The translations under genes were made by a program, and so were the position numbers. Shown one piece after another: positions 43,759 through 52,572 of a stretch of DNA of 64,000 nucleotides. The stretch lies in the NCBI RefSeq assembly GCF_050947875.1, contig NC_134572.1, positions 129,068,105 to 129,132,104 on the forward strand. The letters run 5' to 3'. Each line of letters starts with the position of its first letter. The stretch's first letter is position 1. Source of the DNA: Dermacentor variabilis. Its lineage: Eukaryota > Arthropoda > Arachnida > Ixodida > Ixodidae. The notes below the pieces were generated by a model, which was not told the origin of the DNA, made no database searches, and saw nothing but the letters and a program-made list of their open reading frames with translations.

Positions 43759-46700
43759 TTAGGGGCTTCGACTCAAGCCATCGGCGTTACCGTTGAGACT
43801 CCCCTTTTTGTAACGCACCTCAAAGGAATATTGTTGTAAAGCGAGGCTCCAGCGCAGGAGGCGGCCATTTTTGGGAGAGATGGTCTGCAGCCATTGGAGA
43901 GGGCAGTGATCCGTCTCAATGATAAACCTCGAGCCGGCTAGATAGCATGACAATTTCTGAACGGCCCACACGAGACACGCACACTCTTTCTCGGTGGCGC
44001 TATACGCCTGCTCACGACTGGTCAGCTTACGACTAGCATACAGGACGGGGTGTTCTACTTCTCCATTTTCCCGTTGGCACAGTACAACGCCCATGCCTCG
44101 CTCACTAGCATCGCACTGAACAATGAACCCTTTTGTATAGTCTGGCGATCGTAGCACAGGCTGGCTTGTTAGGGCACTCTTTAGGGCGCTAAAAGCTCTT
44201 TCCTTTGTCTCGTCCCAGACGACTGTTTGAGGCTCTGTCTTTCTTAGAGCATCCGTCAGGGGAGCCGCGATATCAGAGTACCTAGGGATGTACCTCTGAT
44301 AGTAGCCGGCGACACCTAAGAACGACCGAATATCGGTCTTTGTGCGCGGTTGCGGAAAGTCTCGCACAGCGGCCACTTTTATTTCAGAGGGGCGGCGACG
44401 ACCCTGACCAATCACGTGACCGAGGTAGACAACCTCGGCCTGTGCTAACTGGCACTTAGGAGCCTTTACTGTCAAGCCTGCTTCGCGCAGGCGGGTTAGC
44501 ACTGCCCGCAAGTGTGTCATATGCTCAGACCAGGATGCGGAGAATATCGCTACGTCGTCTAGATACGGTAAAGCGAATTCTTGCTGTCCCCGCAACACTT
44601 TATCCATGAGACTTGAAAAACAGTATGGCGCGTTCTTCAAACCAAAACTCAACACTTTAGGACGGAATGTTCCCATTGGTGAAATGAACGCCGCATACCT
44701 ACTAGCCTCTTCTGTAAGTGGAACCTGCCAATAACCCCTGACAAGATCTAGGGTGGAAATAAACTGAGCGCTACTAACTTTCTCAAGGCGCTCCTCGATG
44801 TTAGGGATCGGATAAATTTGATCCTTAGTGATGGAATTAAGCCTGCGGTAGTCGACGCAAGGACGAGGTTCCTTGCCCGGTACCTCAACTAAAATCAAAG
44901 GGGAGGTATAATCGCTCTCACCTGCCTCAATAACACCGAGCTGTAGCATTTTCTTTACCTCAGCCTCCATAATATCGCTCTGGCGGGGTGACACCCGATA
45001 CGCCTTGGATCGTACTGGCTCTGGGGAGGTAAGTTCTATATCATGAGTAAGTACCGAAGTCCTACCAGGCCTCTCAGAGAACAGACCTTGAAACTCTTGT
45101 AATAGCTGGTGTAGTTCGGTTTTCTGCTCAGGCGACAGCGGTGCTTTACTGATAAGGTCACTAATGACTTGACCGGTGTCTTCCCTGTTCGTCACTGAGC
45201 CTAGTCCCGGAAGCTCGACCGGAAGCTCTTCAGGAACGTTTACCATCATGCACACCACTGCTTCCCTTTGTCTATAAGGTTTGAGCAGATTACAGTGGTA
45301 AACTTGCTGTGCTTTCCGCTTTCCTGGCAGACTTACCACGTAGTTAACGTCCGACAGTTTCTGAACAATTCGTGCTGGGCCCTCCCACTGCACGTCTAGT
45401 TTGTTGTTTAGCGATGTGCGCAATATCATGACCTCATCGCCAACCTCAAAACGACGGGCCCTGGCTGTCCGATCATAATAAACCTTGGCCCTCTGCTGGG
45501 CCTTTGTCATTGCTTCACCTGACAACTCCTGTGCCCTTCTTAAGCGTTCGAGGAGCTTAAGCACGTACTCCACCACGCCCCTACCTTCCCACGATTCTCG
45601 AAGCATGCGAAGCGGAGATCGAAGCGAGCGACCGTACACCAGTTCAGCTGGCGAAAACCCCGTAGCCGCATGCGGCGCGGTCCTTAAAGCAAACATCACC
45701 CCAGGCAGACACAGCTCCCAGTCAGTTCGATGTTCAAAACACAAGGCTCTCAACACGCGCTTCATGACGGAGTGGAGCTTCTCAACGGAATTCGACTGTG
45801 GGTGGTACACTGAGCTGTGTAACAGCTTTACCCCACACCTTTCGAGAAAAGTTGTCGTCAAAGCGCTAGTAAACACTGTGCCCTGATCTGATTGGATTTC
45901 CGCAGGGAAACCAACTCGCGCAAATATGGATAGTAGTGCATTAACTATCTCAACTGAGCTGAGTTCTTTAAGCGGCACTGCTTCAGGGAACTTTGTCGCT
46001 GGGCAGATCACAGTCAAAATGTGTCTGTACCCCGTGGCTGTTACCGGCAGAGGTCCCACAGTATCAATAACGAGCCGTCTAAAAGGCTCCGTAATGATAG
46101 GTACCAATTTCAACGGCGCCCTCGATTTGTCCCCTGGTTTGCCCACCCGCTGACAAGTGTCACATGTCCTCACGAAATGGTCTGCGTCCCGAAAACACCC
46201 TGGCCAATAGTACTCTTGCAAGAGACGGTCCTTAGTTTTCTTAACTCCTAGGTGTCCGGACCACGAACCCCCATGCGACAAGCGCAACAGATCCTGACGA
46301 TAGCATTGAGGCACGATCAGCTGATCGAACTCCACTCCTCTTCGGTCTAGATACTTCCGGTACAGGACTCCACCTCTTTCCACAAAACGCGCAGTTTTCC
46401 TGGCGATACCTTCTTTGACATTGCAGCGCACGTTTTCCAGGCTGCCATCCTTTTTTTGCTCGGCTATCAAAGCCGACCGGCTGACTTTTAGCAACCTATC
46501 AAGTCCGTCTGACGTAGGCGCGATGAGCAAATCAGTAGATAGCTCTTCTAACTTTCCCGAATCGGGATTTTCCTCTCCAGTATCTGGCGCCTTCAACGCT
46601 ACAGACTCAATTTTATTCAGTTCGGGCGTGCTCGGAATATCAGCTTGCTGCGCCTCTGACCCTTTTTCGTTGTTTGATAACGTTGGCCCCGCAACTACCG

Positions 46701-48246
46701 CCTTTGCAGCGAGCTCCCGAACCTTCGATCTGGTTAAGGCCTGAACACTAGCTTCACCAAACAAAAGCCCCTTCTCGCGCAGGAGGTGATCGGACCTGTT
46801 TGAAAATAGGTACGGGTACTGGGGTGGCAGCATAGATGACACTGCCGCCTCCGTCTCAAGCGCTCCGAAAGGTCCTTCAATAAGCACCTTTGCTACTGGC
46901 AGACACACGCTATGAGCTTCCACGGCTTGCTTGATCCACGCGCACTCGCCCGTGAACATATGGGGTTCTACGTAAGATGGGTGAACTACATCCATCGTAG
47001 CTGCGGAATCGCGAAGCACTCGGCACTCTTTCCCGTTCACGAGGAGGTCTCGCATGTAAGGCTCGAGAAGCTTCATGTTCTCGTCAGTGCTGCCTATTGA
47101 AAAAAACACAACTTTTAGTGTTGTTTCCGGACACTGCGCCGAAAAGTGACCCGGCTTCTGGCACGTATAACAAACGCCCGCTCGCCTCATCTCGAACCGC
47201 TTTCTGCGTTCGGCTTCGGCTGCCGCCGTCTCCTTAGGTTCGGTCGCACTGTTTCCACTCGCATCCGCACTACGCGTGTTCCCCTTTGCTCTCATGGGTG
47301 TGAACTTCGGCCTCTCAAACTTCGAGCCAAATTCACCCTTTTGACCGTCCTTAGCTCCGCGAGCTCGACGCGTCACAAACTCCTCGGCTAGCTCAGCGGC
47401 TCTAGCCACCGTACTCACGTCTGGCCTATCCAAGACCCAGTATCGCACGTTCTCAGGTAACCGACTATAAAACTGTTCTAGCCCGAAACACTGCAGAACT
47501 TTATCGTGGTCACCAAACGCTTTCTCTTCTTTGAGCCACTCCTGCATGTTCGACATAAGCCTATACGCAAACTCTGTATATGACTCACTTCTGCCTTTCT
47601 CATTTTCCCGAAACTTCCGACGGAACGCCTCCGCAGACAGCCGGTACTTTTTTAGAAGACTCGATTTCACTGTGTCGAAATCCTCTGCCTCCTCTCTATC
47701 CAAGCGAGCGACTACGTCGGCCGCCTCGCCGGGTAACAAAGTGAGCAAGCGCTGTGGCCACGTTTCCCGAGAGAACCCCTGCTTCTCGCACGTTCGCTCA
47801 AAGTTAACCAGGAACAAACCAATGTCCTCTCCAAGCTTAAACGGCCGCATCAGGTCAGTCATTTTGAACAATACTCGTTCTCCTGCACCGTGTGCCTGAC
47901 TTCCATTACGAGCGCGTTCCATCTCTACCTCAAGACGCTTCATTTCCAAAGCGTGTTGACGGTCACGCTCTTCTTTTTCTTTCTGCTCTTTAAGTTCGCG
48001 CTCCTGTTTCTCTTTTTGGTCTTTAAGTTCGCGCTCATATTTCTCTTTTTGCTCTTTAAGTTCGCGCTCCTGTCTTTTTGACCTCTCCTCAATAGTCTCA
48101 AGGCATTCCGACAGCTCGTCATCCTCAGCCTCTAACTCAAGAATAGCCTTTAGCAGTTCTGGTTTTCTGAGTTTGTCCGAGACATCCAGACCCAACTCTC
48201 TTGCAAGCTCCAACAATTTCGGTTTGCGCAACGACTTCAAATCCAT
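43759..48246 (-). CDS. Gag-Pol polyprotein, 1495 aa, integrase upstream of RT
   Basis: Residue positions are counted directly. A SAP-like N-terminus (1-40) repeats LRKPxLLxxA. A charged coiled coil with ERELKEQKEK repeats covers about 50-110, and a gag domain about 125-300. A CCHC knuckle follows (C359, C362, H367, C372). A protease-like region has RDSAAT at 412-417 instead of D(S/T)G. Integrase has its zinc site (H658, H665, C695, C698), DDE core (D728, D787, E822, D35E spacing) and a GPY/F-like segment near 956. RT has STLDLVRGY (D1167) and YLDD at 1228-1231. RNase H has D1379, E1419, D1446 and D1489, then the ORF stops. Canonical Ty3/gypsy has RT-RH before integrase. Confidence 0.95.
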   Translation of the reverse strand: MDLKSLRKPKLLELARELGLDVSDKLRKPELLKAILELEAEDDELSECLETIEERSKRQERELKEQKEKYERELKDQKEKQERELKEQKEKEERDRQHALEMKRLEVEMERARNGSQAHGAGERVLFKMTDLMRPFKLGEDIGLFLVNFERTCEKQGFSRETWPQRLLTLLPGEAADVVARLDREEAEDFDTVKSSLLKKYRLSAEAFRRKFRENEKGRSESYTEFAYRLMSNMQEWLKEEKAFGDHDKVLQCFGLEQFYSRLPENVRYWVLDRPDVSTVARAAELAEEFVTRRARGAKDGQKGEFGSKFERPKFTPMRAKGNTRSADASGNSATEPKETAAAEAERRKRFEMRRAGVCYTCQKPGHFSAQCPETTLKVVFFSIGSTDENMKLLEPYMRDLLVNGKECRVLRDSAATMDVVHPSYVEPHMFTGECAWIKQAVEAHSVCLPVAKVLIEGPFGALETEAAVSSMLPPQYPYLFSNRSDHLLREKGLLFGEASVQALTRSKVRELAAKAVVAGPTLSNNEKGSEAQQADIPSTPELNKIESVALKAPDTGEENPDSGKLEELSTDLLIAPTSDGLDRLLKVSRSALIAEQKKDGSLENVRCNVKEGIARKTARFVERGGVLYRKYLDRRGVEFDQLIVPQCYRQDLLRLSHGGSWSGHLGVKKTKDRLLQEYYWPGCFRDADHFVRTCDTCQRVGKPGDKSRAPLKLVPIITEPFRRLVIDTVGPLPVTATGYRHILTVICPATKFPEAVPLKELSSVEIVNALLSIFARVGFPAEIQSDQGTVFTSALTTTFLERCGVKLLHSSVYHPQSNSVEKLHSVMKRVLRALCFEHRTDWELCLPGVMFALRTAPHAATGFSPAELVYGRSLRSPLRMLRESWEGRGVVEYVLKLLERLRRAQELSGEAMTKAQQRAKVYYDRTARARRFEVGDEVMILRTSLNNKLDVQWEGPARIVQKLSDVNYVVSLPGKRKAQQVYHCNLLKPYRQREAVVCMMVNVPEELPVELPGLGSVTNREDTGQVISDLISKAPLSPEQKTELHQLLQEFQGLFSERPGRTSVLTHDIELTSPEPVRSKAYRVSPRQSDIMEAEVKKMLQLGVIEAGESDYTSPLILVEVPGKEPRPCVDYRRLNSITKDQIYPIPNIEERLEKVSSAQFISTLDLVRGYWQVPLTEEASRYAAFISPMGTFRPKVLSFGLKNAPYCFSSLMDKVLRGQQEFALPYLDDVAIFSASWSEHMTHLRAVLTRLREAGLTVKAPKCQLAQAEVVYLGHVIGQGRRRPSEIKVAAVRDFPQPRTKTDIRSFLGVAGYYQRYIPRYSDIAAPLTDALRKTEPQTVVWDETKERAFSALKSALTSQPVLRSPDYTKGFIVQCDASERGMGVVLCQRENGEVEHPVLYASRKLTSREQAYSATEKECACLVWAVQKLSCYLAGSRFIIETDHCPLQWLQTISPKNGRLLRWSLALQQYSFEVRYKKGSLNGNADGLSRSP

Positions 48247-48600
48247 GGCTGCTCTGAATGCTGCTTTCTCTACTGCTTACTATTGTCTTGCCGCAAACTA
48301 ACCCGGCAGCAACGACAACCACAAATACCAGCTCTGTTTCTAACACTAACAAAAGCCTGGCAAAGCTCAGAAGAAGAAAGTCCCGCACTCACCAAACCTC
48401 GCAGGCAGGAATTCCGCGCAGTCGTTCCGCTGCAGGCAACCAGTCATCACACAGGGCTCGTTGCACTGCTCCCGGATCGTCGTTGAGCTGCTCAGCATAC
48501 AGTCAACTGCATCTCTTCGCTGCTGGCCTCCGTTGTCGCGATCTCTCCGCTGGCAGACAGTTGTTTGAAGTCGGAGGCGATCTCACCGCTGCCAACCAGA
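48247..48600 (-). other. 5' leader and primer-binding site of the Gmr1-like element
   Basis: 354 nt between the 5' LTR and the polyprotein ATG. Two bases after the LTR the minus strand reads TGGTTGGCAGCGGTGAGA (48598 to 48581). The TGG start and the position fit a tRNA primer-binding site. I cannot assign the tRNA by eye. Confidence 0.75.
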
Positions 48601-49360
48601 TGTTTGGATCGGACTGCTGGTACGATCTGTTGTTGGGAACTCGGCGCTGACGCCCGTGGTTGTACCTGGGTCGCAAGCCCCAAGGGTAGCGTTGGCCTGG
48701 CGGCCTGGGGTACAACTGGAAGCATCCGAAGGTCCCGGCAAAGCATGAGTCGACTGGTAACAACAAAACAACTTGTTTATTTTAACATCGCAAAGAGTTG
48801 GCGGTCAGGTTTGACCGAAGTAGAGAGACGGGAGAGCACTTTACTCAACAGAAGAAATCGGAGCCCTCTTTTTGGCGTCCGGGGGCAGCTGTTTTTATAC
48901 TCTCGCAGTTGAGGGCAAGAAGGAACCCCTCAAAAGACGAGCACGTGAATGTACAATGGGCTAATGGTGACGCACACTGTCGTAGCGATGCCGTAGCACC
49001 ATGTCGAGCACGATCTCGTAGCACCCTGTCGTGGCGCTGCCGGTCGGACACAATGACTGTAATGAGAGGATGGTCCCTGCTTTGGCATCGCCTGTTTCGG
49101 GCACAATGACTGGAATGAGATCCCTGCTTTGGCATCGCCTGTTTCGGCCACAATGACTGGAATGAGATCCCTACTTTGGCATCGCCTGTTTCGGGCACAA
49201 TGACTGGAATGCGAGGATGATCCCTAGGCGGTCGCATCGCCGCAGTCGCGCCTGGAAACACCTGGCGATGAGTGTTGCGGCGACGACGATCGGGCCAAAA
49301 TGTCTGCCGCCCCGCCGCAGTCGCGCCGGCAAAACCACGTGTCGCAGGCGAAACGCAACA
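48601..49360 (-). repeat. 5' LTR of the Gmr1-like element
   Basis: 760 bp, matching the 3' LTR at every position compared by eye except 49341. It should contain the element promoter. No TATA assignment is made. Confidence 0.93.
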
Positions 49361-49364
49361 CCAG

Positions 49365-50170
49365 TTACTGAAAGTACAGGGTTATTCCAGTTTTGTCATA
49401 CTTAAATTGGCAGCCCAAAGTTTTTTTGTCGACTTGCTTGCATGTTTGCTTGAGACAAAACGAAACGGTGTCGGTGGGAGAAAAGGCCATTCTTCAATTT
49501 CTTAGACGCCAATAATTGACGCTATAAACTGCCTCATGGACATACCTTAGAAACACTTCCTTTTCTAAGAGCTTTAAAATCGCGTCAAGCGCACTTAAAG
49601 GTTGTTAATGAAACGCGCTTATGCATTTTAAGCCAAGGAAGCCAGAAGATGGGGTCTGTTTAAATATACCGAAGTAAGCACACCACTACGAGCCAGCCCG
49701 TCCGATCGGTAATGCCTGTCGTGTCGTTGGTAACACAGTCGAGCGCCTCTACATCGAACGCATGTACAACATAATGACTTTTATAACGGAGGAATAATTA
49801 TGTATCGGTCCCATTGCAAGCTGAGCTGTGCGCGTTCATTACAACGAAGTGACCTATATAACGAATGATTTCAAAGGCCCCATACTCTAAAAAAAGTTTA
49901 CACCCTTTGGATCTTATCTTGTCGCGCAACAATAACAGTCATCTGGCTTGCTTGCGTTTACTCTCTTGAAAACTCGGCCCTCGCTACTTTCCTAACGAAT
50001 GCTGCATCAAACTGATAACGCGCAAGCCGTTCGTGACTAGGAAGTACCAGGCTCGCAGCGTTAAAGAAAGGAAATGCGGCCAAGACAGGAGACGATTATT
50101 GTTTGAGGACAAAATACAACCCAAAGAGTGTACAGCGCTTCGTTATAAAGAAGTCAGACTGCACATATAC
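49365..50170. other. PKG-like gene intron, no gene recognised
   Basis: AT-rich intronic sequence. Around 49780-49880 there are 'ataacgga' and 'atataacgaatgatttcaaagg' words resembling the 'taacgaa' repeat at 16430-16960, but no boundaries can be set. Confidence 0.4.
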
Positions 50171-50332
50171 CGATCTGAAGCGCCTCTTCCAGACGATCTT
50201 GAGGATGGCCCACTCTCCAGAGAAGGTGTGCCGTGCGCTGCAGACGAGGTCCTGCTTGCGCGTGCGAAGAATGTCGATGACGACGATCCTCGAGAAGGAC
50301 CACTCGCGCAGGCTCTCCAGCCGCGGCTTCTC
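50171..50332 (-). CDS. PKG-like pseudokinase, exon 2 (N-lobe strands 1-3)
   Basis: 162 nt (54 codons, phase 0 both sides) between a cacccag acceptor and TCG before gtatat. It encodes LREWSFSRIVVIDI, then LRTRKQDLVCSARHTF, then GEWAILKIVWKRRF. It aligns with the glycine-loop and VAxK strands of AGC kinases. The three loop glycines (GxGxFGxV) are replaced (RxWxFSxI), while the strand-3 Lys (AILK) is retained. Loss of the glycine loop agrees with the degenerate catalytic loop in exon 5. Confidence 0.85.
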
Positions 50333-51819
50333 CTGGGTGCATGCCGCACTCGACTTTTGTAATCGAGGTTCGCAGATAAGGTGCACGCAGGCGCTCGACG
50401 AAAAGCAGGCGAAGCCGCGTACAATGCGACAAAGCCGAGTTACCCGCTAGACAAGATTGGCACGCGTGAACAAACATAAAACATGCAGACGGCTGCACAC
50501 ACTGGGAAGGAAGCGGGCGGGACAACGCATATCGCAATAGTGCTCGTTTCGTTCGTATTTCTTTCCTGAAGTTGTGCTTCCATGTAATAAAAATGAGGAC
50601 GAAACCCCGTCGGGTCGGGACGGAACGTAACGAGAGATGAATACACAACACTGACTACAACATATTTAGTAATGGAAACATCCGCGCGATTAAGCTCGCG
50701 CGACGCGCGTGCGTTCACGCCTGCGAAAATGAACATTTCGAAGAGGTCGCTCAAGCAGCATCTAAGCGACGTCCAAGCAGCTACACCTTTTCCTCGAGCG
50801 TGCTTGCTGAGTATCTTTTTTTTCCCCTCAGGCCATGACACTAACGGGGAACAGGCACAAAGCGATTGCGGAAGAAAAGAATCTAAGAATTCGTAACATA
50901 TAATCGCCACACACACAAAGCACGGCGGACACTATCCACCGGCATGATGATAATTAGCCGCCATGTATTCGCTAGGTGTCTCGGTCAGACTGCACGACAT
51001 ACTTATGCGGATGTTTCGCCGTTCTTTAGTCTCACTGGGAACAAGGCTGCTGTGTGGGAACCTCACTAAATCTCTCGTGTTTGCCACCTGTCATGCCTTC
51101 CAATGTGTCTTTGACTATCATTGCCTTATTGTTCGTTCACATTGACGACATCTCACTAACAATGGTAACGATTGAAGGTTTTAGTTGTTTTTAAACGAGT
51201 GGCCAGTCAACTTACTTTTACAACTTACTGTCGCTTACGCGAGGCTTTTCTAGCTGTGGTCAAATTTACCCAGAGCAATATTCATCCAAGCGGCCCCTTG
51301 CTACCTCTCAGCGGTTAATAAAAGTTATTCCGATTTGCAAAAGAAAAAAAAACGGAGAGAGAGAGAGAGAGACGCTCCATCTAATCGCGCCCAATATTAC
51401 AATCATGTTATTGAATAATGCATTCCCTAGCTATTGTGATTACTGTAAGCGCGATATCTGGAAATAATGTTCTTATCTCTTAAGCTGATATTCCTTACTC
51501 GAAAATTCCAAATATGTTGCTGAAGAAATGTAATTAGTGAGCTGTTTTTAACTGATATCTATAAATTAGTTTTTCTGTATACTTTTTGTATGATGACAGC
51601 GCAAATAAATAAATAAGTAAATAAGTAAATAAATACAGAATCGCGCTTGCAATGAACTGGGCCCTCATTCGAAAAACGCTCTTTCGCTATAATTCCATCC
51701 CCACAATCCCTATGGCGGACATATTAGCGAAAGTGAGCGTCCAATGGCAGGCGGCGCTTACGAACGAAAAAAACGTTCCTGAATTCGGCCCACGAATCGT
51801 TCCGACTGGGCGCGCTCAC
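50333..51819. other. PKG-like gene intron with low-complexity tracts
   Basis: Contains a (GA)n run at about 51354-51371 and an 'aaataaataagt' microsatellite at about 51603-51640, which may be the tail of an old LINE. No exon was recognised. Confidence 0.5.
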
Positions 51820-52041
51820 CACCATTTGCGAGAAGACGGAGAACGTCTTCCAGCTGGAGAGCTTGGACCTCATGCTCATGGTCATGTGACTGCGCTCGTC
51901 GTCTTTCTCGAACACGCTCTGACTGAGCGAGCCCGGGTGGCTCTGGCTGAGCCGGCTCGGTATGAGGCGAGACAGGAAGCGCATCTTGGGCCCCCGGAGC
52001 TCGCGCCGGTGAGAGCCGGCCGTCGTCTCGGAGTCCATCAT
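51820..52041 (-). CDS. PKG-like pseudokinase, most 5' exon seen
   Basis: Ends ATGGTG before gtgagc in phase 0, joining exon 2. From the ATG at 52041 it gives 74 codons (MMDSETTAGS ... KDDERSHMTMSM ... SSWKTFSVFSQMV). KDDERSH resembles the linker between the second cyclic-nucleotide-binding domain and the kinase domain of PKGs. That is one reason for the PKG assignment. The frame stays open upstream, and a possible acceptor (gatacgcag before GTG, exon edge 52113) would make this an internal exon. The true start and any cyclic-nucleotide-binding domains may therefore lie elsewhere. Not found at 52-64 kb. Confidence 0.65.
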
Positions 52042-52447
52042 CGCCACCTCTTCCCGGGAACCCGCTCGCTCGAGCGTCACCGTGGGGAGGTTGAGCAGCG
52101 GTGGAGGGGGCACCTGCGTATCGCCGCCAAGCCTTGGCAACGGTTCAGTCGACGGAGCTGCGCAGCCGCACGCTTTTCCTTCTTACCTAACTGAAACCCG
52201 CGGCGTTCCCGCTTTTGCTTATTACGTATATCAGTCGATAGGCTGACTGATGGTGAATGTGTGGCGTTTTGTGCCGCAAGGGCCAAGTGTGGTCAAAGAG
52301 CGCCAGGCCAGTGTTGATGAATTCGCACTGGAGCTACGAAATGCGAGAGATGGATGTTACGTGTCTGTAAAGGGGCCTAAAAATGCGTAAAGCATGTATG
52401 TAATTACGCCGATGATTCAAGAGGTGTATGATTCAAGAGGTCTATGG

Positions 52448-52571
52448 ACATGTATGTACTATGACTGTGAAAGAATGATGACATAGTAACTAGTACATAG
52501 TACATAATACATAGTACATAGTGACTATGTACATGTATGTACTATGACTGTGAAAGAATGATGACATAGTA
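52448..52571. repeat. 41-bp direct repeats flanking a (tacatag)-rich spacer
   Basis: The copies 52448-52488 and 52531-52571 appear identical. The 42-bp spacer is built from actagtacatag/tacataatac/tagtgactatg words. The second copy ends exactly where the minus-strand LINE tail (poly-T read forward as poly-A) starts. Confidence 0.85.
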
Positions 52572-52572
52572 A

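Larger units (their letters stand above)
42515..49360 (-). mobile_element. Intact LTR retrotransposon, Ty3/gypsy-type with integrase before RT (Gmr1-like order)
   Basis: A 6846-bp element on the minus strand in the intron between exons 2 and 3 of the PKG-like gene. LTRs of 760 bp (5' LTR 48601-49360, 3' LTR 42515-43274) begin TGTT and end AACA. They differ by eye at one base (43255 C, 49341 G). A CCAG target duplication flanks it (42511-42514 and 49361-49364). One uninterrupted polyprotein (43759-48246) has the order gag, protease-like, integrase, RT, RNase H. No stop or frameshift is visible, so the insertion is young and possibly mobile. Confidence 0.95.
32595..52041 (-). other. PKG-like pseudokinase gene span
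   Basis: Exons 52041-51820, 50332-50171, 41831-41716, 40985-40852, 39160-39075, 38705-38630, 35444-35316, 33254-33175 and 32711-32595 total 1122 nt (374 codons with stop). All phases are consistent. Retained features are the strand-3 Lys, helix C Glu, APE and the subdomain IX Asp. Lost features are the glycine-loop glycines, the catalytic Asp (YRN), the loop Lys and Asn, the DFG Gly and the AGC tail. I infer a scaffold or allosteric role, or decay. The fully open frame and good splice sites argue against simple decay. Confidence 0.85.
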
